This document shows, one piece after another, positions 42,923 through 50,403 of a stretch of DNA of 64,000 nucleotides (the stretch's first letter is position 1; the number at the start of each line of letters is the position of its first letter). Below the pieces are notes generated by a model. It was not told the DNA's origin and did no database searches. It worked only from the letters and a program-made list of their open reading frames with translations. The DNA is taken from the NCBI RefSeq assembly GCF_018403185.1, contig NZ_BOSE01000012.1, forward strand, positions 30,194-94,193, in the 5' to 3' direction. The translations under genes and the position numbers were made by a program. Source of the stretch: Paenibacillus montaniterrae. Lineage in GTDB: Bacteria > Bacillota > Bacilli > Paenibacillales > Paenibacillaceae.

Positions 42923-45280
42923 ATGAAAAAAAGTTTATCTCTACTAGTTGCAATCGCCATGGTATTCTCCATGTTTGCAACGCTTGTTTCTGCTGACGGT
43001 AAGGCAGCAGGCCAAAAACTTCAAGATCTTGGTATTATTAAAGGTACTTCTGATGGTCTTGATGAGAACAAAGAATGGTTGCGTCAAGACGTTACAGTTC
43101 TATTGTCTCGTCTACTAAACGCTGAAGCAGAAGCGAAAGCTCATGCTAACACTCATGGTTTTGCTGACCTTGATTCTAAGTTCTACAACGGTTACGTTTC
43201 TTGGGCTAAAGAAAAAGGTTACTTCAACGGCGAAACTGACACTAGATTTGGTGTAGGTAACCCTATCACTAACCAACAATTCGCAGCAGTTCTTCTACGT
43301 GTACTTAAAGTAGACGTTGAATATGCTAACGCATTTGAAAAAGCAGTTGAGCTTGAGTTGGTATCTGCTGACCTTAACAAAACTGCAAACGCTGTTCGCG
43401 GCGACATCTACGAAGCTCTAGTTAAAGCTCTTGATTTCAAAATCGATGGCAAAAAACTAGGTACTATTCTTGGTCTTAAAGGCTACGAAGTTACAGATCT
43501 TGAAGTTGAAGCTGCTAAAGGCATCAACCAAAAAACTGTAGTTGTTGAATTCAACAAAGAAATCGCTTCTGTGAATGCTAACAACTTCTCTGTAAAACGT
43601 GCTGACAATGACTCTGTACAAATCATTCAAAACGTTACTGTAAGTGGCAAAACTGCAACAATCTCTCTTGTAGACAATCTTGTTGCTGACCAAAGCTACA
43701 TCGTAACTGTAAGCAATGTTGCTGATCTTGAGTCTGCTTCTAAAGTTGATTCTGCTAACGTAACATTCTCTTACACTAAAACAGCTGCAGCTTCTATCTC
43801 TTTTGCTGCAACTACAATCGAGCAAAACAAAGAGCTTAAAGTAGTAATTAAAGATGCTCAAGGCAATGATATTACTCCTAACTTTGCAAGCACTGATATC
43901 GAAGCTGTTTCTTCTGCAGCAATCATCAGCCAAAACCCAACTACTGGCGTAATCTCTGCTGGTAGCCTAAACGGTGCAGCTGAAGCTTATGCAGTAGTTT
44001 CTGCTAAAATTAAAGGTACTGAAATTACTACTGGTAACGTAATTGTTTATGTTAAATCTTCTTTGACTACAGCTAACTCAATCGGTAAAGTAACTCTTGG
44101 TTCTACTACTGATCCTGAGCTTTCTATCTTCAAAGGTACTGTAGGTTCAACTCTAGTTGCTGAAATCGTTGACTCTAACAATCAAGCTGTAAGCTTGGTA
44201 GCTAACGGCGACCCTTACAAAGCTAACTTCAGATCTTTGAGCCCAACAGTTCTAGTTGTTGACCAAACTACTGGTGCTGTTCAACCGATCGCTACTGGTT
44301 CTGCGACTGTTGTAATCAGCGGTACAATCGGCGGTAAAACAGTTTCTAAGTCTGTAGTTGTAACTGTAAAAGACGATGCTAAAGTTTCTGCACTAACAGC
44401 TGACAAAGCATCTGTAAACGTAGTTCTTGGTTCTAACGGTGTTGACTATCAAGTTAAACTAACTGTTAAAGATCAATATGGTAACAAAGTTTCTGGTAAC
44501 GGTATTCTTAACGTAACAGCTTCTACTGCTGGTATCGTAGCTGTTCCTACTACTTTGAACTACACTAACGGCGAAGTTACATTGACATTGCCTGCTGGTA
44601 CTGCTGTAAAAGGCAGCACAGTTCTTACTTTCAAAGAGTCTACAAACGCTAACGTTGCAGCTTCTGTAACAGTTAATGTTGTAGAAAAAGCAGCATTCGC
44701 TGGTTATGCTGTTGATATCTCTGATCTTACTCTAGATGTAAACACTAATACATCTGACTCTAACAAAAAGAATCCTTCTTCTACTAACGTAAAAGTATAC
44801 GAAAAGGATGTTAACGGCAACTACATCAATGCTGTAGTTGCAAATGTAACTGTTGAAGCTCCTAAAGCTGATATCGTTACAATCAACGGTAACACAATCA
44901 CAGCTGCTAAAGCTGGTACTGAAGTTGTTACAGTTAAAGTTAACGGCGTAAGCATCGGTAGCTACACATTCACAGTTGTTAACACAACTGCAAGCATTTC
45001 TAAAGTAACTCAAAACGTGAATGCAATCACTGTTGGTAACAGCGATTCTGGTATCTTCGCTAAACTATTCGGTACAAACGGTGCATTCTCTGCTTACAAC
45101 CAATACGGTTCTGCAGCAACAATCACTGCAGCTGATGTAGCAATCTACTCTGGAAACAATAACCTAGTTACTGTTTCTAATGATAAAGTTATTACATCTC
45201 ATCCAACTAACGATGGTACTGTTCTTCTAACAGTAGTAATCGCTGGTCAAGTATTCACAATCAACGTTGTAGTTCAATAA
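42923..45280 (+). CDS. Probable main S-layer protein
   Basis: 785 aa from ATG 42923. Signal peptide MKKSLSLLVAIAMVFSMFATLVSA, cleaved before DGKAAG. Residues about 25-190 form SLH-type repeats (LQDLGIIKGTSDGLDEN; LRQDVTVLLSRLL; FADLDSKFYNGYVSWAKEKGYF; ITNQQFAAVLLRVL), at the N-terminus unlike the other two SLH proteins here. The rest is a chain of Ig-like/Big_2 units (e.g. GAVQPIATGSATVVISG). Codon use is strongly skewed (GCT, GTA/GTT, ACT, AAC, GGT), as in very highly expressed genes, and differs sharply from both neighbours. With a long leader, tandem starts and a strong terminator this is the best candidate for the major surface-layer subunit. Confidence 0.82.
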   Translation: MKKSLSLLVAIAMVFSMFATLVSADGKAAGQKLQDLGIIKGTSDGLDENKEWLRQDVTVLLSRLLNAEAEAKAHANTHGFADLDSKFYNGYVSWAKEKGYFNGETDTRFGVGNPITNQQFAAVLLRVLKVDVEYANAFEKAVELELVSADLNKTANAVRGDIYEALVKALDFKIDGKKLGTILGLKGYEVTDLEVEAAKGINQKTVVVEFNKEIASVNANNFSVKRADNDSVQIIQNVTVSGKTATISLVDNLVADQSYIVTVSNVADLESASKVDSANVTFSYTKTAAASISFAATTIEQNKELKVVIKDAQGNDITPNFASTDIEAVSSAAIISQNPTTGVISAGSLNGAAEAYAVVSAKIKGTEITTGNVIVYVKSSLTTANSIGKVTLGSTTDPELSIFKGTVGSTLVAEIVDSNNQAVSLVANGDPYKANFRSLSPTVLVVDQTTGAVQPIATGSATVVISGTIGGKTVSKSVVVTVKDDAKVSALTADKASVNVVLGSNGVDYQVKLTVKDQYGNKVSGNGILNVTASTAGIVAVPTTLNYTNGEVTLTLPAGTAVKGSTVLTFKESTNANVAASVTVNVVEKAAFAGYAVDISDLTLDVNTNTSDSNKKNPSSTNVKVYEKDVNGNYINAVVANVTVEAPKADIVTINGNTITAAKAGTEVVTVKVNGVSIGSYTFTVVNTTASISKVTQNVNAITVGNSDSGIFAKLFGTNGAFSAYNQYGSAATITAADVAIYSGNNNLVTVSNDKVITSHPTNDGTVLLTVVIAGQVFTINVVVQ

Positions 45281-45297
45281 TTGAACTTAACGTAACG

Positions 45298-45336
45298 AAA
45301 AGCTGTCAAGCCTCTGGCTTGGCAGCTTTTATTTTT
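45298..45336 (+). terminator. Terminator after the S-layer gene
   Basis: AAAAGCTGTCAAGCC pairs with GGCTTGGCAGCTTTT (one G-T), then ATTTTT. Confidence 0.92.
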
Positions 45337-45361
45337 AAATTTCGTGTTTATCTCGCAACTT

Positions 45362-45390
45362 TTGACATGTTGCCCTCGTTTTATATATAT
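45362..45390 (+). promoter_or_regulatory. Promoter candidate just upstream of the 812-aa gene
   Basis: Perfect TTGACA at 45362-45367 and TATATA at 45384-45389 (spacer 16). The start site would fall in or just before the GAGGAGGG ribosome site, giving a very short leader. Confidence 0.45.
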
Positions 45391-45406
45391 GAGGAGGGAA
45401 TGTTTG

Positions 45407-47845
45407 GTGAAAAAAATTCTATCGATTATATTGTCATTAGGTTTGCTATTAACATTACTGGATACGTTCCGACCATTACAAACTGTTGAGGCCGCTACCA
45501 AAGTTAGCATAGCATCTAATGTAAGTGCGGTGCTTTATGATGCTCAATTGGTAAAGGATGCAACAGGCAAATTAGCGTCTTTTACAGTCAAGTTTGAAAA
45601 CAAATCTCAAAATAATGTTCCGCTGATCGACTACTGGGCCAAAATATCCGGGAAAGATAATCGTTCCTATGTTACGAGATTGATGTCTGAAGATAAGGAA
45701 AAAAGGTATGTTATTCCCAATTCAACAACCTACCTTACATACTATGCTTATGTAGGAGCCAATGATGCGCTGACGGATTTGTCGCTTGATATTATCAAGT
45801 GGGATTTTAATGCCAAAGATTATGAGCGTATCGTAGGTAAGCTGAAATCCACAGGTAATGGTGTAACTCCTTATAAAAAATCAGAGGAAACGAATCTGGA
45901 TAAAGCATTGCTGAATGTGCTGCTCGGCAGTTACAAAATGTACTCTGATAAAAATTATCATTACTTTAATATCGAAGTAGTTATGCGAAATAAAGCTAGT
46001 GCGGCGTTAGATACTAGCAAATTGAGTTATTATTTAACAGATGGCAAAGGAACATTGATTCCACTATTATCCGCTAATAAGGAAGAAGGCTCAGCGAGCT
46101 TAAATCCGCAAGAACGTAGAACAACTTTACTATCTGCGACACTTGATAAAAGCTTTGCCAAAAATAATGCTAAAGTGGTTGTCATGTATAATGACGAAGC
46201 TGGTTCGATCCAACTCCCACGGGTAACTTTTGCATTACCGGCGCTTAAAGATACTTCAGCAGTAAAATCTTCTGCAACGTCGACATTTTCTATTGGCAAC
46301 CACCAAGTAAATATGACGGTTAATGAACAACGTGTTAGTCAAAGCAATGGCAGTACCTTTACTGATACATCGATCGTGTTAGAGAATAAATCTGTATCTA
46401 AAATGACGATGCCTAATTTTGAGTATTATATTAAGACAGCACAAGGCTTCTTGTACCCATTGGTGCCAGAGGAAAACGCTCCAACAGAGCTTCTTCCTAA
46501 TATAAAGAAAGAAATTAAGCTGCGTGGCGAGCTGCCAAAGGATGCAGATTTAAAGAAAAGTCAATTCGTCGTGTTTTATAGTGAAGAAAAAGGACAAAAA
46601 AGCAATTTCTTAGGAAATTTTGAAATTGTGCTTGGCGGTGCTAATCAGCCAACTAAGCCAGCAACAAATAAAACAACTTATCAGGATCAAGTAATTGAAC
46701 AAACATCGCTGCAAAGAATACCAAGTGGAGATAGCGATTTATTGATTGCAGAATTTAAGATTTTGAATAAATCTGCTAAAGCTAAAGCTAGACTTCAGCT
46801 TTCTGGTCAATTTGAAATTGATGGCGTAAAACTTCCAGCCGATGCTACTAAAATTGTATATCTAGACAATTTGCTGACGATTGGAAAGGATCAAAGCTAT
46901 CGTGTCATTACGTATACGAAGATTCCATATGTTCAAAGCACTGATAATGTTTTGTTTAATATGATTGAAAAGCTAGAGGACAAAGAAAATACCATTCATC
47001 AGTTTAAGCTTAACGAAATGACAAGTGCTAGATTGCTAGCGGCTAATGAGCCATATGTAATCGACACAACGGGTGGAAAAGGCGAGGTACAAGTACAGCG
47101 CTCAGACATTCTTAAAGGCAAGCAAAATGACCTATTCCTGACTCAGCTAGTGTACGAAAGCAAGGAACAACGCTCTGTCGTTCCAACACAGCTAGTAGGC
47201 TATATTACAAACAGCAATGGTGATGTGGTTGAGCTTACGATCAAGCCTTATACTTCTAGAATTATGCCTAACGGCAAAGTAGTATTGTACGGTAGTGCTG
47301 TTATACCGAAAGATTATGAACAGCAAAAAATTAATCTTTATTTTGGTGAAACTGTAAAAACTGGCGAAGAAGAAATTAGCAATGTAATGGTTAATCCAGT
47401 TTATACACAGAACCTGATTAAGGCTGATAGTCCAATTGATTCATTTACAGCATTACCATTTATGAAGTACGATATTTCACTTTCATCCTTCTATGCACAG
47501 TTTGACAGCACGGATGGACTAATTGCAGATACGATTAATTTGAGCTTCAATTACGATATAACAGTTCGTGATGACGCGCCAGAGTATGCAGATGCACATC
47601 GCATTGTAATTGAATATGTTGATCCTGAGCGTCCAAGCGTAACGTTCTCGAAATCTTTCGAAATTGGTGGAGAGAAGGACGATAAGTTTACGATCGGCAC
47701 ACGCAATAAACAAACGATGTCATTCAGCGATTCTGCCCTGCAGTTTACTAATCCAGGTCAGTATATTGTCAATGTTTATGAAGAATACGATGGATTCAAA
47801 AAGCTAATTGCGAGCAAGACTTTCTTATTTGGCAATGTGCAATAA
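45407..47845 (+). CDS. Secreted protein of unknown function
   Basis: 812 aa from GTG 45407, with GAGGAGGG at 45391-45398. Signal peptide MKKILSIILSLGLLLTLLDT..., likely cut after VEA before ATKVS. No SLH domain, no Cys, no enzyme motif recognised. It seems to hold several related beta domains of about 130 residues: each has a pattern of the type FTVKFENKS / SIVLENKSVSK, then a tyrosine-rich strand and a P-N/LLPN turn (compare residues about 40-110, 290-400 and 430-520). An upstream TTG/ATG extension of the frame lacks a signal. Lies between the S-layer gene and a small anchored protein, so it is probably part of the cell surface; not otherwise assignable. Confidence 0.75.
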   Translation: MKKILSIILSLGLLLTLLDTFRPLQTVEAATKVSIASNVSAVLYDAQLVKDATGKLASFTVKFENKSQNNVPLIDYWAKISGKDNRSYVTRLMSEDKEKRYVIPNSTTYLTYYAYVGANDALTDLSLDIIKWDFNAKDYERIVGKLKSTGNGVTPYKKSEETNLDKALLNVLLGSYKMYSDKNYHYFNIEVVMRNKASAALDTSKLSYYLTDGKGTLIPLLSANKEEGSASLNPQERRTTLLSATLDKSFAKNNAKVVVMYNDEAGSIQLPRVTFALPALKDTSAVKSSATSTFSIGNHQVNMTVNEQRVSQSNGSTFTDTSIVLENKSVSKMTMPNFEYYIKTAQGFLYPLVPEENAPTELLPNIKKEIKLRGELPKDADLKKSQFVVFYSEEKGQKSNFLGNFEIVLGGANQPTKPATNKTTYQDQVIEQTSLQRIPSGDSDLLIAEFKILNKSAKAKARLQLSGQFEIDGVKLPADATKIVYLDNLLTIGKDQSYRVITYTKIPYVQSTDNVLFNMIEKLEDKENTIHQFKLNEMTSARLLAANEPYVIDTTGGKGEVQVQRSDILKGKQNDLFLTQLVYESKEQRSVVPTQLVGYITNSNGDVVELTIKPYTSRIMPNGKVVLYGSAVIPKDYEQQKINLYFGETVKTGEEEISNVMVNPVYTQNLIKADSPIDSFTALPFMKYDISLSSFYAQFDSTDGLIADTINLSFNYDITVRDDAPEYADAHRIVIEYVDPERPSVTFSKSFEIGGEKDDKFTIGTRNKQTMSFSDSALQFTNPGQYIVNVYEEYDGFKKLIASKTFLFGNVQ

Positions 47846-47905
47846 GTCTAGCAATTACTCTCCTAATCTAGTATCGTATATGTATATGTGAGGGGAGATG
47901 ACGAG

Positions 47906-48394
47906 ATGAAAGCTATGAAATGGACAGGTGCAGCATTGATTCTGGCAACGGGTATCGTTGCTGGAACGATCATTGGCAATGCGCTAACTGTAGGAACCAG
48001 TTCAGTGACTCCAGGAACGGTAAATGATCCAGTTGTAACCAAAAGCTATGTTGATGAACAAATTGCTCGTATTAACGGTGGAGGCTCCTCAGGTGGTTCC
48101 ACCGGCGGTACAGCAACTCAGGCATCGCTAGAGGTAGTAACAGTTCCAAAAGATCGTATTTTAATGGTTGACGCCGGTAGTGAAGCGGTAATCCGTGTAG
48201 GAAAAGCAGTTGCTTACAGCTCCGACAGCAATGGGATTTCTGATGTTACGGCTGGTGTAGATATTAAAAAAGGATCTTCTGTTCCAACTAATCATCTAAT
48301 ATGGTTCCCACGTGATGGACGTGGTATTCAAGTAGCACCAGATTCTAAAACATCTTTAACGGTGCTTGTTAAAGGCACTTATCGTTTGGAATAA
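47906..48394 (+). CDS. Small membrane-anchored exported protein, unknown
   Basis: 162 aa from ATG 47906; AGGGGAGA at 47891-47898. An N-terminal hydrophobic segment (WTGAALILATGIVAGTIIGNAL) may be a signal anchor. Then come SYVDEQIARINGGGSSGGSTGG, a Gly/Ser-rich linker, and a compact C-terminal domain of about 95 residues with KDRILMVDAGSEAVIRVGKAVAYSS and a final VLVKGTYRLE. No family recognised. 60 bases after the 812-aa gene with no terminator between them, so the two are probably one transcript. A strong terminator follows. Confidence 0.7.
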   Translation: MKAMKWTGAALILATGIVAGTIIGNALTVGTSSVTPGTVNDPVVTKSYVDEQIARINGGGSSGGSTGGTATQASLEVVTVPKDRILMVDAGSEAVIRVGKAVAYSSDSNGISDVTAGVDIKKGSSVPTNHLIWFPRDGRGIQVAPDSKTSLTVLVKGTYRLE

Positions 48395-48429
48395 TTTGAT
48401 TAAGAAGCTGCAATGATAAGGTATGAATT

Positions 48430-48473
48430 AAAATCGTCAAAGTGCTGGTTCCCAGTTGCTTTGACGATTTTTT
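48430..48473 (+). terminator. Terminator after the 162-aa gene
   Basis: AAAATCGTCAAAG pairs perfectly with CTTTGACGATTTT, followed by further T. Confidence 0.92.
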
Positions 48474-48541
48474 GTTGGCAGCAAAGCAAGCATTAGCCAA
48501 TGCTGTTATAAATTCATCAGTTTACTGACTTGCGCTCGAGC

Positions 48542-48548
48542 CATACTA
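48542..48548 (+). promoter_or_regulatory. Candidate sigma-G -10 box for the spore protein gene
   Basis: CATACTA at 48542-48548 matches the forespore sigG -10 pattern. The -35 is not clear. It lies 36 bases ahead of the coding start, a fitting distance. Confidence 0.4.
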
Positions 48549-48584
48549 ATATTGCTTTTATCAATATATTAGGAGGCGATTGCA

Positions 48585-48848
48585 ATGAGCAGACGCAACC
48601 AAGTTGTAGTTCCACAATGTAAGGCAGCATTAAACGCAATGAAGTATGAGCTAGCTGCGGAAATCGGGTTATACACTCCTGGACAAGAGGATTTTAGTGC
48701 AGAGTTTGCTGGAGAGCTTGGAACGGCAGGCCCAACAACAAGCAGTATTAACTGGAGAGAAGCTGCTACAAGAGACGTTGGCTACATTGGCGGTTCAATT
48801 ACAAAGCGACTTATTCAGCAAGCTGAGCAAGTGCTCGGGCAATTATAA
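48585..48848 (+). CDS. Alpha/beta-type small acid-soluble spore protein
   Basis: 87 aa; coats and protects spore DNA and is degraded at germination. Family parts: VVPQCKAALNAMKYELAAEIGL and the C-terminal GYIGGSITKRLIQQAEQVLG. Longer than the common 65-75 aa because of an insert (about residues 31-56) that holds AEFAGELG, a second copy of the E-x-A-x-E-x-G pattern seen in YELAAEIG, where the germination protease cuts. ATG 48585 with AGGAGGCGAT. A single gene between the surface cluster and metK. Confidence 0.88.
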   Translation: MSRRNQVVVPQCKAALNAMKYELAAEIGLYTPGQEDFSAEFAGELGTAGPTTSSINWREAATRDVGYIGGSITKRLIQQAEQVLGQL

Positions 48849-48894
48849 ACCCGATATATGCGGTGGGCACAATAACTGGGATATTTAACTTGCA

Positions 48895-48923
48895 TTGACA
48901 TGATGCTTGATTTTCTGTATTAT
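48895..48923 (+). promoter_or_regulatory. Strong promoter upstream of metK
   Basis: Perfect TTGACA (48895-48900), spacer 17, TATTAT (48918-48923). The predicted start is near 48930, ahead of the terminator hairpin at 48948. Confidence 0.7.
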
Positions 48924-48947
48924 TCTATGTTAGAAGTGTTGTAAACC

Positions 48948-48979
48948 AACCTTTTCCTACGGGAAAAGGTTCATTTTTT
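48948..48979 (+). terminator. Terminator hairpin in the metK leader
   Basis: AACCTTTTCC pairs perfectly with GGAAAAGGTT around a TACG loop, followed by CATTTTTT. It lies after the strong promoter and 55 bases before metK. It may be an attenuator, the end of a short RNA, or simply the terminator of the spore protein gene. A weaker TTGTGT-N16-TATATA promoter candidate (48978-49005) lies downstream of it. Confidence 0.85.
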
Positions 48980-49033
48980 GTGTATAAGGTGTATTCTTAT
49001 ATATAAGCATATGTAAATGGGAGGTTGATACGG

Positions 49034-50236
49034 ATGTCGGTAAAAGGACGCCATTTATTCACATCGGAATCAGTAACAGAAGGTCATCCCGATAAAATTT
49101 GTGACCAAATTTCTGATGCTGTTTTAGATGCATTTTTGGAAGCTGATCCTAATGCGCGCGTTGCATGTGAAGTTTCTGTTGCTACAGGTTTAGTACTTGT
49201 AATCGGGGAAATTACAAGTAAGGCTGATTATATTGATATTTCAGCTATTGCACGTCGTACAATTAAGGAAATTGGCTACACGCGTGCTAAATACGGTTTT
49301 GACTATAGCACTTGTGCCGTGCTTACGTCTCTAAACGAGCAGTCTGCAGATATTGCTCAGGGCGTTAATGCAGCACTTGAAACACGTGATGGCAAAGATG
49401 TTAACCAGGAAAATGAAGACATTGGCGCTGGTGACCAAGGTCTAATGTTTGGCTTCGCAACCAATGAAACGCCTGAGTTAATGCCGCTTCCAATTGCCCT
49501 ATCACACCGTATCGCTCGTCGTTTGTCTGAAGTGCGTAAAGATGGCACGCTTAATTATCTGCGTCCTGATGGTAAAACGCAGGTTACGATTGAATATGTT
49601 GACGGCAAGCCTGTACGCGTAGACACGATTGTTGTATCTACACAGCATGCAGAGGATGTTGCGCTTGAGCAAATTCAATCTGACATCATGGAGCATGTTA
49701 TTAAGCCAGTCGTTCCACAAGAATGGCTTGATGAACAAACAAAATATTTTATTAACCCTACTGGTCGCTTCGTTATTGGCGGTCCACAAGGCGATGCAGG
49801 CCTGACAGGTCGCAAGATCATTGTTGATACGTACGGCGGCTATGCGCGTCATGGCGGCGGTGCTTTTTCAGGCAAGGATCCTACGAAGGTTGACCGTTCT
49901 GCAGCATATGCAGCGCGTTATGTCGCTAAAAATATTGTTGCTGCCGGTTTGGCCGATAAATGTGAAATTCAATTGGCCTATGCAATCGGTGTTGCACAGC
50001 CAGTCTCGATCAATGTAGACACTTACGGAACAGGCAAGGTATCTGAGGAAAAGCTGGTAGAAGTTATTCGTAAAAACTTCGACCTTCGCCCAGCCGGCAT
50101 TATTAAAATGCTTGATCTTCGCCGTCCGATTTATTCTAAAACTGCGGCATATGGTCATTTTGGTCGCACGGACATTGATTTGCCTTGGGAGCGCGTTGAC
50201 AAGGCTGACATCATTAAAGCTGATGCAGGCATTTAA
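49034..50236 (+). CDS. metK: S-adenosylmethionine synthetase
   Basis: Makes SAM from methionine and ATP. 400 aa from ATG 49034, identical in length to B. subtilis MetK; GGGAGGTTGA at 49019-49028. An in-frame TTG 49025 lies in the ribosome site. Motifs: LFTSESVTEGHPDKICDQISD, GAGDQGLMFGFATNET, and GGGAFSGKDPTKVDRSAAY. No S-box (SAM-I) riboswitch was found in the leader, although many Firmicutes have one there. Confidence 0.97.
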   Translation: MSVKGRHLFTSESVTEGHPDKICDQISDAVLDAFLEADPNARVACEVSVATGLVLVIGEITSKADYIDISAIARRTIKEIGYTRAKYGFDYSTCAVLTSLNEQSADIAQGVNAALETRDGKDVNQENEDIGAGDQGLMFGFATNETPELMPLPIALSHRIARRLSEVRKDGTLNYLRPDGKTQVTIEYVDGKPVRVDTIVVSTQHAEDVALEQIQSDIMEHVIKPVVPQEWLDEQTKYFINPTGRFVIGGPQGDAGLTGRKIIVDTYGGYARHGGGAFSGKDPTKVDRSAAYAARYVAKNIVAAGLADKCEIQLAYAIGVAQPVSINVDTYGTGKVSEEKLVEVIRKNFDLRPAGIIKMLDLRRPIYSKTAAYGHFGRTDIDLPWERVDKADIIKADAGI

Positions 50237-50266
50237 AGCTATAAATTAGAAAAATGAGAAACCTTT

Positions 50267-50307
50267 AAGCCAAATTTTACGTCTAAAGATGTAAAATTTG
50301 GCTTTTT
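50267..50307 (+). terminator. Terminator after metK
   Basis: AAGCCAAATTTTAC pairs perfectly with GTAAAATTTGGCTT, then TTT. Confidence 0.92.
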
Positions 50308-50403
50308 ATTTTGTAAAGCGATTGAAATGCGACTAAAGGCCCTTCATTTTTAGTGCTCAAAAGCCGAAAAAAAGGGTACGAGTGTATTTTGAGGAGTGGT
50401 AAG

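Noticed and set aside
45300..45410. Longer start of the 812-aa gene at 45344
   Set aside because: That extension has no ribosome site and would hide the signal peptide that begins at GTG 45407.
48900..49033. S-box or T-box riboswitch before metK
   Set aside because: No S-box core or T-box sequence (GGTGG-type) is present, and the leader is too short.
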